A DNA stretch of 64,000 nt from Elusimicrobiales bacterium (GTDB lineage Bacteria; Elusimicrobiota; Elusimicrobia; Elusimicrobiales; UBA9959): assembly GCA_028713125.1 (NCBI GenBank), contig JAQTOU010000004.1, positions 62,001 through 126,000 of the forward strand, written 5' to 3'. This document shows positions 26,821-36,700 of the stretch, in pieces. Position 1 is the stretch's first letter. Each line of letters starts with the position of its first letter. A program made the translations under genes and the position numbers. The notes beneath the pieces are model-generated. The model was given only the letters and a program-made list of their open reading frames with translations, did no database searches and was not told the origin of the DNA.

Positions 26821-27704
26821 CAGGCGGCCTCCCCGAAGCCGGCCAGCCTGACGTACAGCCAGGAAAGCCCGAAAGAAACCATGAACAGGAGCATCGACAC
26901 AGCCGAGCCGTAGCCGAAGTCCCCGCCGGCGAAATAATTGTAGGCGTAAAGCGAAACCGAGGTGGTGGAGCCGCCGGGGCCGCCGCCGGTCAGCACGTAG
27001 ATCACGTCGAAGATGCGCAGGGTGTCGATAGTCCGGAAGAGCAGCGCCACGGTCAGCACGGGCTTCAGCAGCGGCAGGGTGACCAGCCTGAAGACCTGGA
27101 ACGAAGTTGCCCTGTCTACGCGGGCCTGCGCTTTCAGGTCGGAAGGCACGGCCTGCAGGCCGGCCAGGACTATCAGCGCCACGAAAGGAGCGGTCTTCCA
27201 GACGTCGGCGGCCAGCAGGGCGATGAAAGAGCCGGAGGCCGTCCCGGTCCAGTTAACAGGCCCGTCGGCGAGACCGGAATGCACGGCTATAAAATTGGCC
27301 AGGCCGTAGCCGTAATTGTAGATCAGCTGCCAGATCCTCGCCGAGACAGCCGAGGGGATGGCCCAGGGGATCAGGACGCAAGCCCGCCACAGCCCGCGCA
27401 GCGGCAGCTCCTGGTCCAGAATTACGGCGAAGGCCGTGCCTATGAACAGTTCCAGCGGTACGGCTACGGCTATGAAAGTCAGCGTGAAACCGAAAGCCTG
27501 GCGGAAGCCAGGGTCCGAGAAAGCGTGCGTATAATTGGAGAGGAAGATGAATTTCTTCCCCATAAAAGTCACGTCGCTGAAGAAACTTGAGAAGAAAGTT
27601 CCCGCTATCGGGAATACGATGAAGGCGAAGACGAAAAGCAGCAGGGGCGCGATGAAAAAATAGGCCTCCCTGCCGCCCGTCACTACTTCGCCGCGCCCGG
27701 CCAT
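26820..27704 (-). CDS. Carbohydrate ABC importer permease, MalF type
   Basis: 294 residues, six membrane helices. An EAA-like loop is seen in PSDLKAQARVDRATSFQVFRLVTLP, with the downstream LYAYNYFAGGDFGYGSAVS motif common in CUT1 first permeases. It lacks the extra periplasmic loop of enteric MalF and is the usual length for the general family. One-base overlaps link it to both neighbours. Confidence 0.9.
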   Translation of the reverse strand: MAGRGEVVTGGREAYFFIAPLLLFVFAFIVFPIAGTFFSSFFSDVTFMGKKFIFLSNYTHAFSDPGFRQAFGFTLTFIAVAVPLELFIGTAFAVILDQELPLRGLWRACVLIPWAIPSAVSARIWQLIYNYGYGLANFIAVHSGLADGPVNWTGTASGSFIALLAADVWKTAPFVALIVLAGLQAVPSDLKAQARVDRATSFQVFRLVTLPLLKPVLTVALLFRTIDTLRIFDVIYVLTGGGPGGSTTSVSLYAYNYFAGGDFGYGSAVSMLLFMVSFGLSWLYVRLAGFGEAA

Positions 27705-28981
27705 CAGCGGTACCTCGCCGCGGCTTCGTTCATTTCCGACTCGGCCGCCTTGAGTGCGGCCCCAGGCTCCGAAGCGCCTGACAGCGCGGAATTCAGATGC
27801 CGCTGCAGTATGGACGAGACCTGGGTGTAATAGGGGATGTTAGGCCTCGGGTAGGCGTTGGCGAAGATCTTCTCCAGATGCGCGAAGTGGGGATAGGCCT
27901 TGAGCACTTCTTTGTCGCTGTAGACGTCCATGCGCCCCGGGTTCCAGCCCAGTTCGAGCGCCAGCTCCTTCTGCACGGCGGGGGAAGTTATATATTTAAC
28001 GAGCTCCCAGGCGCCCGCTTTATCGTCTGAGAACCTGGAGACCGCGATATGCCATCCGCCCAGCGTGGAGACGCTGGTCCCGCCGGGAAAGCGGGGCATG
28101 GGGGCTATGCCGACCTTCCCCTTTACGGGGGAATCCGCCTGCTGGTGCAGGCCCCAGGCATAGGGCCAATTCCGCTCGAAAGCGGCCTTGCCCTCCTGGA
28201 AGAAGGTCCTGACCTCCTCTTCCTTCATCTCCGTATAGGTATTAGGGGGGGAGATCCTGTTTTTAGCTATCGTGTCGCGCATGAAAGTAAGCGCGCGGAT
28301 ATTTTCAGGGGTGTCCAGTTTTACCACGCCGTCACTGAAAGCTATCGCTTTCTCTCCGGAGGAGGCGAACTCGAGGAAGTCGCAGACCAGCCCCTCGTAC
28401 TGCGCGCCCTGCCATACGAAACCAAAAAAGTCAGGGTTCGCTTTTTTTTCTCCGGCCTGTATCTTCAGAGAGACGGAGAGGAGCTCCGGCCAGGTAGCCG
28501 GCGGCGCCTTGAAACCGTATTTATTCAGCAGGTCGGTCCTGTAATAAAGCAGCCCGGCGTCCACGTAGGCGGGCAGGGCGGAAAGTTGTCCGTTGTAGCG
28601 GTCGGCGAAATCCACGACCTTCGGCCAGAACGGCTTAAGGTCGGTCCCGTCCTTGGCGGCGTAGGGAGCGAGGTCCTCCAGCCAGCCCGAGGCCGCGAAC
28701 TGCCCTATCCAGGCTATATCGGCCAGGAAAACGTCGGGGTTGGCTTTTTCCGATTTTAGCGGGACGAGCAGGCCCTGCCGGCGCTGGTCGGAGTCGGTGG
28801 GCTGGCGCAGGAGGGAAGCGGGGACGCCCTTTTCCTCGGAGAAGCGCTTGATGATCCTTTCCCAGACCTCGATCTCGTTGGGCGCGCCGCCGACGCTGAA
28901 AACCAGCTCGGCCGGCTTTTTAGAGCAGGCGGAAAACGCGGCCAGGGCCGCGGCAAGCAGGGGTAGGTAAATTTTTTTCAT
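27704..28981 (-). CDS. Sugar-binding lipoprotein of the ABC importer
   Basis: 425 residues from the ATG at 28981, which follows GGAGG; a TTG 12 bases upstream is less likely. The signal peptide ends in a lipobox, AAFSAC, with lipidated Cys19. The mature protein is a family 1 solute-binding protein: LVFSVGGAPNEIEVWERII at the N-terminus, a FLADIAWIGQFAASGWLEDL stretch, and the C-terminal region with GTSVSTLGGWHIAVS and AWELVKYITSPAVQKELA. It captures the substrate outside the inner membrane. First gene of the operon, directly below a promoter, a leader RNA and a terminator-like hairpin. Substrate not determinable; trehalose or maltodextrin are reasonable from context. Confidence 0.9.
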   Translation of the reverse strand: MKKIYLPLLAAALAAFSACSKKPAELVFSVGGAPNEIEVWERIIKRFSEEKGVPASLLRQPTDSDQRRQGLLVPLKSEKANPDVFLADIAWIGQFAASGWLEDLAPYAAKDGTDLKPFWPKVVDFADRYNGQLSALPAYVDAGLLYYRTDLLNKYGFKAPPATWPELLSVSLKIQAGEKKANPDFFGFVWQGAQYEGLVCDFLEFASSGEKAIAFSDGVVKLDTPENIRALTFMRDTIAKNRISPPNTYTEMKEEEVRTFFQEGKAAFERNWPYAWGLHQQADSPVKGKVGIAPMPRFPGGTSVSTLGGWHIAVSRFSDDKAGAWELVKYITSPAVQKELALELGWNPGRMDVYSDKEVLKAYPHFAHLEKIFANAYPRPNIPYYTQVSSILQRHLNSALSGASEPGAALKAAESEMNEAAARYR

Positions 28982-28991
28982 AGCTGCCTCC

Positions 28992-29025
28992 AAATAAAAA
29001 CGCCGTCAGCGATAGCATGACGGCG
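28992..29025 (-). terminator. Intrinsic terminator / attenuator in the leader of the sugar ABC operon
   Basis: An 8-bp perfect stem (29018-29025 with 29001-29008, nine-base loop) is followed on the minus strand by TTTTTATTT. It lies downstream of the promoter and upstream of the first gene's ribosome site, so it is placed for premature termination rather than ending a gene. Confidence 0.6.
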
Positions 29026-29065
29026 GCCCGACCATCAGAATTCCCTCCGGAAATATTCCGGACCC
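29001..29065 (-). promoter_or_regulatory. Conserved structured leader RNA, copy B, with terminator-like hairpin
   Basis: Read on the minus strand: GGG at 29065-29063, hairpin P1 (TCCGGA 29062-29057 with TCCGGA 29051-29046), then P2 (GATGG 29036-29032 and CCGTC 29023-29019 around the loop TCGGGCCG). P3 pairs CGCCGTCA with TGACGGCG (29025-29018 against 29008-29001) and is followed at once by TTTTTATTT, then the GGAGG ribosome site and the ATG at 28981. P3 uses the 3' strand of P2, so the two compete. Compared with copy A, P1 and P2 stems and the P2 loop are kept while P1 loop length differs (5 against 9), and one P2 pair changes from U-A to U-G. Confidence 0.62.
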
Positions 29066-29071
29066 ATTCTA

Positions 29072-29100
29072 ATTATACTCCGGCCGCCATAGTAATTCAA
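29072..29100 (-). promoter_or_regulatory. Sigma70-like promoter of the sugar ABC operon
   Basis: On the minus strand TTGAAT (29100-29095), 17 bases, then TATAAT (29077-29072). The predicted start, near 29065, coincides with the first base of the conserved leader. Confidence 0.65.
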
Positions 29101-29200
29101 CTGATTTTTCCCTGATTCGACCGTGTGCTTGCCCCATTTATAAAATCCGTTTTATTATCGGGCCGCAGTCGCGAAAAAAATAAAATGTTACAATTACAAA

Positions 29201-31474
29201 ATGGGAAAAAAGTTCGACACCGAGGTGAAACTCAGCAGGGAAATGAGCCTGATGGACGTCACCCTTATCGGTGTGGGCGCTATGATCGGCGCGGGCATCT
29301 TTGTCCTGACAGGCATCGCGGCCGGGGTGGCCGGCCCCGGGCTTCTTCTTGCTTTCCTTCTGAACGGTTTCGTGGCTTTATTGACCGCTATGTCTTATGC
29401 CGAGCTCGGGTCCTGCTATCATGACGCCGGCGGCGGGTATCTCTGGGTTAAAGAGGGGCTTCCGAAGTGGAACGGCTTTCTCTCGGGGTGGATGAGCTGG
29501 TTCGCCCACGCGGTGGCCTGCAGCCTGTACGCGCTGGGCTTCGGCGCCTATTTCGAGCATCTGCTCAGGGCTTTCGGGGTGGAGATGCCGCACTGGGGCT
29601 TTCTTTCGCCGGATAAGATACAGGCCGGCACTGTAGCTCTTATCTTTGCCTACATTAATTTCAAGGGCGCCTCCGAAACCGGGAAGATAGGCAATCTGGT
29701 CACGATATCCAAGATCGCGATCCTCGGCGTTTTCGCGGCTTTCGGCCTGGAGATAATCCTTCACCAGGGAGGCTGGCTTACTTCCTTCACGCCGTTCCTG
29801 CCCAAAGGCTGGAGCGGGGTGGTCAAGGCGATGGGCCTGACTTTCATCGCTTTCCAGGGCTTCGAAGTTATCTCCCAGTGTTCAGAAGAGGTGAAAAACC
29901 CGCGCAAAAATATCCCCAAGGCTATTTTCCTGTCGCTCCTGATAGTTATTCCTATCTACCTTATCATCGCCTTCGTCGCCATGGGCGCGATACATCCCGC
30001 AGGGATGACTTCCTGGGAATACCTGGCGATGTACAAAGAAGTCGCCCTGGTGGAGATCTCGAAGACTTTCTTTTACGGCGGCGGGGTCATGCTTCTGTTC
30101 GGCGGCCTGATCTCGACGATCTCCGCCCTGAACGCCACGATCTACTCTTCCTCGCGGGTAGCTTTCGCAATGGGGCGGGACCGGAACTTCCCGACCTTCT
30201 TCAGCAATGTCCATCCGAAGAACTTTACGCCCCACTGGGCTATCCTCTTCTCGGTGGTTATAGTCGTGGTCATGGCGGTTTCCCTCCCGATCGAGGACGT
30301 CGCCAGCGCGGCCGACATCATGTTCCTGCTCCTGTTCCTGCAGGTCAATATCGCATTGATCTCTCTGCGTAAAAAGCGCCCCGACCTGGACCGGGGGTTT
30401 ACCGTGCCGCTTTTCCCATGGCTTACTAGCATAGGCATCGTCATGATCGTGTGCCTGGCTGCCTATATGATGACCTACAGCCCGATAGCCTGGATAATTA
30501 CTGTCGTCTGGGTCGTCCTTGGGCTGATCGCTTACAAGAGCTACGCCTCCAAAAGGGAGGTCGTCCATATTCAGAAGGTACAGGCGCTGGAACGGCTGGA
30601 GAAAAAGGAATACAAGATCCTGGTCTGCCTTTCCAAGGCCGAGCATATCAGGGGCTTGTCCAATGTCGCGATGGCTATAGCCAGGAAGAACAATGCGGAG
30701 ATAATTTTTCTGAATGTCATCGAAGTTAAAGAGGGGGTGCCCCTGAAGGCGGGCCTGGGCGATGTCTCCTCCATGCAGCCGCTCCTGAACGAGGCTGAAA
30801 ACTATGTGGAATCTTTCGGCATCGAAGCCCGCACCATCCTCGACGTCTCTTACCGCGTTTCGCAGGGAATCGTCGAAACCGCCGAGGAGGAAAGCTGTAA
30901 TTTTATAATTCTGGGCCGGCAAAAAAGACCAGGTTTCATGCACCGCCTGTTCTCCTCCGTGATCGACACCGTGATCCAGAAGTCGCCCTGCGAAGTGGCG
31001 GTCCTGCACGGGAACTGGCCGGAGAGAAAGATCGGCAATATCCTCATCCCCTATGATTCGAGCATCCACACCCGCCTGGCCGCGGAAATAGCCCCTGGCT
31101 TCATGGAATTCTTCAGCGCCGAAGCGCAGGTCGCTAAGATATTCGAGCCCGACGTTATCCCGGCAGAGAGGCAGAAGGCGATACATGAGATGCAGGAGAT
31201 GCTTAAAAGCACCGCGCTTAAAGCAAAACTGACCACGCTGGACGACAAAGATGTTCTGGAAAGCATGGTGGACCTTTCAAAAAAGGCCGACCTGATGATC
31301 ATGGGCGGCCGGACCGGAGATTTTCTGGAACTGTTCCTTGGTAAGTCGCTGGCGCAGGAGATAACTGAGGAGTCCTTCTGCCCGGTCCTATGGGTCAAGG
31401 AGTACCAGGAAGTGATTCCTTTCTGGTCCGCTTTGCTCACTAATTCCGCCGCAGAAAAAGGGGAGCTTTCATGA
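29201..31474 (+). CDS. APC-family permease fused to tandem universal-stress domains
   Basis: 757 residues. Residues about 20-440 form a twelve-helix amino acid/polyamine permease, with helix 1 motif IGVGAMIGAGIFVLTG typical of the APC fold. Two UspA-like domains follow, about 465-600 (YKILVCLSKAEHIRGLSNVAMAIA) and 610-745 (IGNILIPYDSSIHTRLAAEIA...KADLMIMGGRTGDFLELFLG). The cytoplasmic Usp pair may bind nucleotide and regulate transport. Substrate unknown. The ATG at 29201 has no clear ribosome site (ACAATTACAAA precedes it); a downstream ATG at 29243 is an alternative. Its stop overlaps the next gene by four bases. Confidence 0.88.
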   Translation: MGKKFDTEVKLSREMSLMDVTLIGVGAMIGAGIFVLTGIAAGVAGPGLLLAFLLNGFVALLTAMSYAELGSCYHDAGGGYLWVKEGLPKWNGFLSGWMSWFAHAVACSLYALGFGAYFEHLLRAFGVEMPHWGFLSPDKIQAGTVALIFAYINFKGASETGKIGNLVTISKIAILGVFAAFGLEIILHQGGWLTSFTPFLPKGWSGVVKAMGLTFIAFQGFEVISQCSEEVKNPRKNIPKAIFLSLLIVIPIYLIIAFVAMGAIHPAGMTSWEYLAMYKEVALVEISKTFFYGGGVMLLFGGLISTISALNATIYSSSRVAFAMGRDRNFPTFFSNVHPKNFTPHWAILFSVVIVVVMAVSLPIEDVASAADIMFLLLFLQVNIALISLRKKRPDLDRGFTVPLFPWLTSIGIVMIVCLAAYMMTYSPIAWIITVVWVVLGLIAYKSYASKREVVHIQKVQALERLEKKEYKILVCLSKAEHIRGLSNVAMAIARKNNAEIIFLNVIEVKEGVPLKAGLGDVSSMQPLLNEAENYVESFGIEARTILDVSYRVSQGIVETAEEESCNFIILGRQKRPGFMHRLFSSVIDTVIQKSPCEVAVLHGNWPERKIGNILIPYDSSIHTRLAAEIAPGFMEFFSAEAQVAKIFEPDVIPAERQKAIHEMQEMLKSTALKAKLTTLDDKDVLESMVDLSKKADLMIMGGRTGDFLELFLGKSLAQEITEESFCPVLWVKEYQEVIPFWSALLTNSAAEKGELS

Positions 31475-32130
31475 ATTTACCTATCACAGGCGCTTTTGAC
31501 AATCTGGTCGGCCGTTTAGTGGGGTTCTTGCCGAGTTTCGCCGGAGGCCTGCTTCTGCTCCTGCTTGGCTGGTTCATCGCCTGGTTCATGAAACGCATTG
31601 CGGTCCAGCTCTGCGTAACGCTGCGGGTGGACAGGCTGTTCCAGAATTTCCGCTGGGGAAAGGACTTCTATAAAGCCGACGTGCGTTACGCTTTTTTCAA
31701 CCTTATAGGGAATTTTATTTTTGCCATCCTCTTGTTCGTTTTCGTGGACAACGCTCTTATTCTCTGGAACCTGCACGTCATTTCCACCCTTCTGGAGAAG
31801 GGCGTGCTTTTCTTCCCTAATCTGCTCCTGGCCGCCGTTATCTTCGCGAGCGGCTGGGCCATCTCGTCTTTCATAGCCACGGCGATCCATGTCGCTTTCG
31901 TGAAAGAGCGCATCCCCCTGGCCGGAATGATCTCTCGTTTCGCCAAGACCGTGCTGATAGTTTTCTTTTCCGCGATGTCGCTGGTCCAGCTCCAGCTTGC
32001 GCCGGTCATAGTTATTATCGGGTTTACTACCGTGTTCGTTACGGTTGGAATCATTATCATCATCCTCGCCTCCTTCGCGGGAAAGGAAATAGTCAGGAGG
32101 CTGATGGAGTCTATCGACCGGAAAGAGTAG
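31471..32130 (+). CDS. Small MscS-related membrane protein (conserved TM-helix type)
   Basis: 219 residues with about five hydrophobic helices. LPSFAGGLLLLLLGWFIAWF and FFPNLLLAAVIFASGWAISS resemble the repeated TM-helix module found in some mechanosensitive channel relatives. The MscS pore helix and cytoplasmic beta domain are absent, so channel function is uncertain. The last helices are very rich in Ile/Val. The four-base overlap with the APC-Usp permease implies coupled synthesis. Confidence 0.65.
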   Translation: MNLPITGAFDNLVGRLVGFLPSFAGGLLLLLLGWFIAWFMKRIAVQLCVTLRVDRLFQNFRWGKDFYKADVRYAFFNLIGNFIFAILLFVFVDNALILWNLHVISTLLEKGVLFFPNLLLAAVIFASGWAISSFIATAIHVAFVKERIPLAGMISRFAKTVLIVFFSAMSLVQLQLAPVIVIIGFTTVFVTVGIIIIILASFAGKEIVRRLMESIDRKE

Positions 32131-32219
32131 TTTCAAGCCGTTCCGCCGGAATGACTTTGACAGAGCGGGTTCCGCATTGCCCGGGGGCTTCGCCAATGGC
32201 TGTTAGCCAGAGGACTATT

Positions 32220-33773
32220 TTGAAACATCTTCACCCTTTACTAAAAAAGAAGAAAGTCGGCCTGCTCCTGCCGCTGTTTTCTATGCGCTCGGCGCGGGAC
32301 TGGGGCGTTGGCGATATCACCTCGATGCGCGGCTGGCTGGATATCCTTGCTGCCGCGGGACTGACCATCCTCGAGGTCCTCCCGCTGAACGAAATGGCCC
32401 CGGGCGTCAACTGCCCTTATACGGCCCTGAGCGGTTTTGCGCTGGACCCGGTTTACCTGGACCCTGAAGCCGTAGAGGAACTCGCCGAGGCGCCGGAAGC
32501 CGCCGCCTTCCTGGCTTCCAGGGACTTTAAATCGCGCCTGACGCGCGCCCGCGCTTCTAAAACCGTCAATTACGACGAGGTCAGGGCGCTAAAGCACGAA
32601 ACGCTCTGGAAAACATACACGGCTTTTCACTCCCGTCACGTTCTGCCGGGCACGCCCAAAGGGAGGGCTTTCGCCGCTTTCTCGGAAAATAACGCGTACT
32701 GGCTGGACGATTACGCTCTTTTCCGCAGGCTGAAGGACAAATACGGCTGGATCTCCTGGCTGCACTGGCCCCGCGAGCTCTCCGAGCGAGGGCCGGAGGC
32801 GCTGGAAAAAGTGCGTAAAGCCGATTCCCTTGAGATAGATTTTTTTAAATACCTCCAGTGGCTTTTACAGCGCCAGTGGTCCGCCGTGCGCAAAAGGGCG
32901 GGCGAACTCGGGATCAGCTTTTTCGGGGACCTGCCCTTCATGGTCAACCAGGAATCAGCCGACATCTGGGCCAGGCAGGCCGAGTTCGACGTCAGGTTCT
33001 CTATCGGGGCGCCGCCGGACACCTGGACCCCGGAGGGTCAAAAATGGGGCCTCCCCGCCTACCGCTGGGACGAGGCTGAAAAGACCGGTTTTGAATGGTG
33101 GAAACTGAAGGTGAAAAAGGCGGGAGAGCTTTACGACATCTACCGCATAGACCACATGGTGGGTTTCTTCCGCACCTGGATAGTTCCGGAAGATAAAAAA
33201 TTAAAGCCCTATTTCGACATCGAGGGAGAGAAGAACCAGGAGGCCCGCGGCCGGCGTTTCCTTAAAGCCCTGACCGCCTCTTCTCCCATGCTGGCCGTAG
33301 GAGAGGACCTTGGCCTCATTCCTCCTTTCGTGCGCAAGGTCCTGGACGAAGCCGGGGTTCCCGGTTATAAAGTCCTGCGCTGGGAGAAAGAAGGGGGAAA
33401 ATATATCGATACCGCCGCCTATTCCCCGGTTTCGCTCGCCACCACCTCCACCCACGATACCGAACAGCTGGCCGGCTGGTGGGCTTCCGCCGGCGCCGCC
33501 GAGCGCAAGCTCTTCTGGAAGATGGTGTCCGGCGGGGATAAACCGCCCGCTCTTTCAAAGGCATTGGACCCGATACTTAAAAAACTCATCGGCTCGGGTT
33601 CGCGCATTGTGATACTTCCTTTCCAGGATATCTTCGGCCTTAAGGACAGGATCAATACGCCCAATACCCTCGGCCCGCAGAACTGGTCCTACCGCCCGGA
33701 CGCGCCGCTCGAGGAGTTCCGCGCCAGGCACGGAGCGACCCTTAAAAAACTATCCCGCTGGATACTGAAATGA
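32220..33773 (+). CDS. malQ: 4-alpha-glucanotransferase (amylomaltase, GH77)
   Basis: 517 residues from a TTG at 32220 preceded by AGAGGA five bases away. In-frame ATGs at 32151 and 32196 would add 23 or 8 residues but lack good ribosome sites, so the start is uncertain. GH77 hallmarks are LLLPLFSMRSARDWGVGDI at the N-terminus, FFGDLPFMVNQESADIWA, the nucleophile region YRIDHMVGFFRTW, the acid/base region AVGEDLGLIPP, and STHDTEQLAGWW. It transfers alpha-1,4-glucan segments between maltodextrins, feeding glycogen or maltose turnover. Its stop overlaps the start of the TreS fusion by four bases, tying glucan disproportionation to maltose/trehalose interconversion. Confidence 0.93.
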   Translation: MKHLHPLLKKKKVGLLLPLFSMRSARDWGVGDITSMRGWLDILAAAGLTILEVLPLNEMAPGVNCPYTALSGFALDPVYLDPEAVEELAEAPEAAAFLASRDFKSRLTRARASKTVNYDEVRALKHETLWKTYTAFHSRHVLPGTPKGRAFAAFSENNAYWLDDYALFRRLKDKYGWISWLHWPRELSERGPEALEKVRKADSLEIDFFKYLQWLLQRQWSAVRKRAGELGISFFGDLPFMVNQESADIWARQAEFDVRFSIGAPPDTWTPEGQKWGLPAYRWDEAEKTGFEWWKLKVKKAGELYDIYRIDHMVGFFRTWIVPEDKKLKPYFDIEGEKNQEARGRRFLKALTASSPMLAVGEDLGLIPPFVRKVLDEAGVPGYKVLRWEKEGGKYIDTAAYSPVSLATTSTHDTEQLAGWWASAGAAERKLFWKMVSGGDKPPALSKALDPILKKLIGSGSRIVILPFQDIFGLKDRINTPNTLGPQNWSYRPDAPLEEFRARHGATLKKLSRWILK

Positions 33774-36700
33774 TAAAAAAACAATTCCCCGGATCCGACC
33801 CGCTCTGGTATAAAGACGCTGTTGTCTACGAGCTGCACGTGAAATCTTTCTGCGACAGCAAAGACGACGGGATAGGCGACTTCCCCGGCCTGATGGGCAA
33901 GCTGCCCTATCTCCAGAGCCTCGGCGTGACGGCGGTCTGGCTGCTCCCGTTTTATCCCTCCCCGCTGCGGGACGACGGCTATGATATTTCCGACTACTAC
34001 GGCATCAACCCGGATTACGGCGATATGGCCGAGTTCAAGGAATTTTTAAAGGAAGCTCACCGCCTCGGGATCAGGGTTATAACCGAGCTGGTCATAAACC
34101 ATACTTCCGACCAGCACCCCTGGTTCAAGCGCGCCCGCCAGTCCCCTCCCGGCTCCGCCGCCCGCGACTATTATGTCTGGAGCGACACTCCGGAGAAGTA
34201 CAAGGACGCCAGGATAATTTTCAAGGATTTCGAAACCTCCAACTGGACCTGGGATCCCGTCGCCAAGGCCCATTACTGGCACCGCTTCTACCACCACCAG
34301 CCAGACCTGAATTTTGAGAACCCCCACGTGCGGACGGGACTGCTTAAAGTGGTGGACCTGTGGCTGGGTCTCGGCGTGGACGGCCTGCGGCTGGACGCCG
34401 TGCCATATCTTTTCGAGGCTGAGGGTACTAATTGCGAGAACCTGCCGCAAACCCACGAATTCCTGAAAATGCTCCGCGCCCACGTGGATTCTAAATTCAA
34501 GGACAAAATGCTGCTCTGCGAGGCCAACCAGTGGCCGGAGGAAGCGGCCGCCTATTTCGGCGCGGGCGACGAGTGCAACATGGCCTTCCACTTCCCGGTC
34601 ATGCCGCGCCTGTTCATGTCGCTCTGGATGGAGGACAGCTTCCCCGTCACCGACATCCTCGACCAGACGCCGGCCATCCCGGACTCCTGTCAGTGGGCCA
34701 TCTTCCTGCGCAATCACGACGAGCTTACCCTGGAAATGGTCACCGACGAAGAGCGCGACTATATGTACAAGGTCTACGCCCGCGACGCCAAGGCCCGCAT
34801 CAACCTGGGCATCAGGCGCAGGCTTGCCCCGCTGCTAGGCAATAACCGCCGCAAGATAGAGCTGATGAACATCCTGCTTTTCTCGCTGCCCGGAACCCCG
34901 GTGCTTTACTACGGCGACGAGATAGGCATGGGCGACAATTTCTACCTGGGCGACCGCAACGGCGTACGCACGCCCATGCAGTGGAGCCCTGACAGGAACG
35001 CCGGTTTCTCGAAGGCCAACCCGCAGAAGCTTTTCCTCCCGGTGGTGACGGACTCCGAGTACCATTACGAGGCGCTCAATGTAGAGAACCAGGAGGGGAA
35101 CCTTTCCTCGCTTCTCTGGTGGATGAAGCGCGTGATAGCGATGCGCGCAAATTTCAAGGCTTTCGGCCGGGGTGCCATCGAATTCGTCCGCTCCGACAAT
35201 ACGAAAGTTATCGCCTTTATCCGCCGCTTCGGGGACGAGGTAATGCTGGTCGTGGCGAACCTCTCGCGCTTCTCGCAGGCCGCCAGCCTGGACCTGGCTA
35301 AATACTCCGGGTATACCCCGATAGAAGTGTTCAGCGGCAACGGCTTCCCTGTCATCAAAGAGCAGCCCTATCTTCTTACGCCCGGCTTTCACAACTACTA
35401 CTGGTTCCAATTAAAGAAACAGGACGGGGGCGCGGCGGCGGACCAGCCCGCTCCCGAATTGAAATTCCCCGACGCTTCCTGGGGCGATATTTTCGAAAGC
35501 GGGGAAGGTTCCCGTCTCGAGCCGGCATTGGCGGCGTACATTAAAAAATGCAGCTGCTTCGGCCCGGGCGCCGCCGGGCTGCGCCGGGTCAAGCTGGCCG
35601 AGTATTTCGCGCTGCCCTCCGGGTCGGTGCTTGCGGTGATGGAAGCATTTCACTCGGACGGCTGGATCGAGACCTGTCTGCTCCCGCTGGTTTTTCTGAC
35701 GGGAGAAAAAGCTTCGGAAGCCGTTAAGCAACACCCCCAGACCCTTATAGCTTCCATCGAGTTCCCGGGAGAAAAAGGACTGTTGTTCGACGCGATACAG
35801 AACCAGGGCTTTCATTCGGACCTGCTCTCGCTGTTCGTTTCAAAGAAGAAGATCCGCTCCGGGCAGAGCGAATTGCGCGCCCGGCCCGGCGAGGCTTTCA
35901 GGACTATACTGTCCTCCAACCCCATTCCCGCCGACTCCAGGGTTCTGAAAACAGGGCCCAACGGCATTACTATCGCCTATGGGAACCTTTATCTGCTGCG
36001 CTTCAGCCGCCTGTTGGAGGAGGGGAGCAATCCCGACGTGGAGATCGGCCGGCGCCTTGCGGGAGAAGGCGGCTTCGCGAATTCCTCGCCCGGCTTCGGG
36101 GCGCTGGACCTTAGCCGGGACGGTCGTTTCTACGGCAACATCGCGGTCCTGAGCGGCTTCGTCCAGAACCAGGGAGACGCCTGGAGCATGATGATAGACG
36201 AAGTGGCCAAATATTATGACGCGGTAAAGTCCAGCCCCGCGGCGGCCGCAAAACCTCCGGCTCCGCCGGAACTTTCGGCGGTGAATCTCAAGGACATCCC
36301 CCAGCAGATCATGAATCTCACCGGCGCGGTCTCTTTCGAAATGGCGGCCCAGCTCGGGCGGAGAACAGGGGAGATGCATCTGGCCCTGGCCGCGGGCGCG
36401 GCCGACCCTGAATTCGACCCGGAACCTTTTTCGCGCCTGTATCAGCGCTCCATCTACCAGTCAATGTCCGGGCATTCTAAAAAAGCTTTTCTCAGCCTGG
36501 GCAAGCTCCTGAAAAGCCTGCCGGAGGAAAGTCAGCAGGAGACGCACTTCATACTGGAGAACCAGCAGCGGATCCTGAAGCTGATGAAGCCGATGACGGA
36601 GAAGAAGTTCTCCGCGAAGAAGATACGCATACACGGGAATTATTCGCTGGGGCAGGCCCTGTTCACCGGTAAAGATTTCGTGATAAAGGACTTCGCGGGC

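Noticed and set aside
29155-29170. TCGGGCCG just upstream of the APC permease considered as a third leader copy
   Set aside because: The eight-base loop string is there, but the flanking GATGG stem and the TCCGGA hairpin are absent; the string also occurs within coding DNA.
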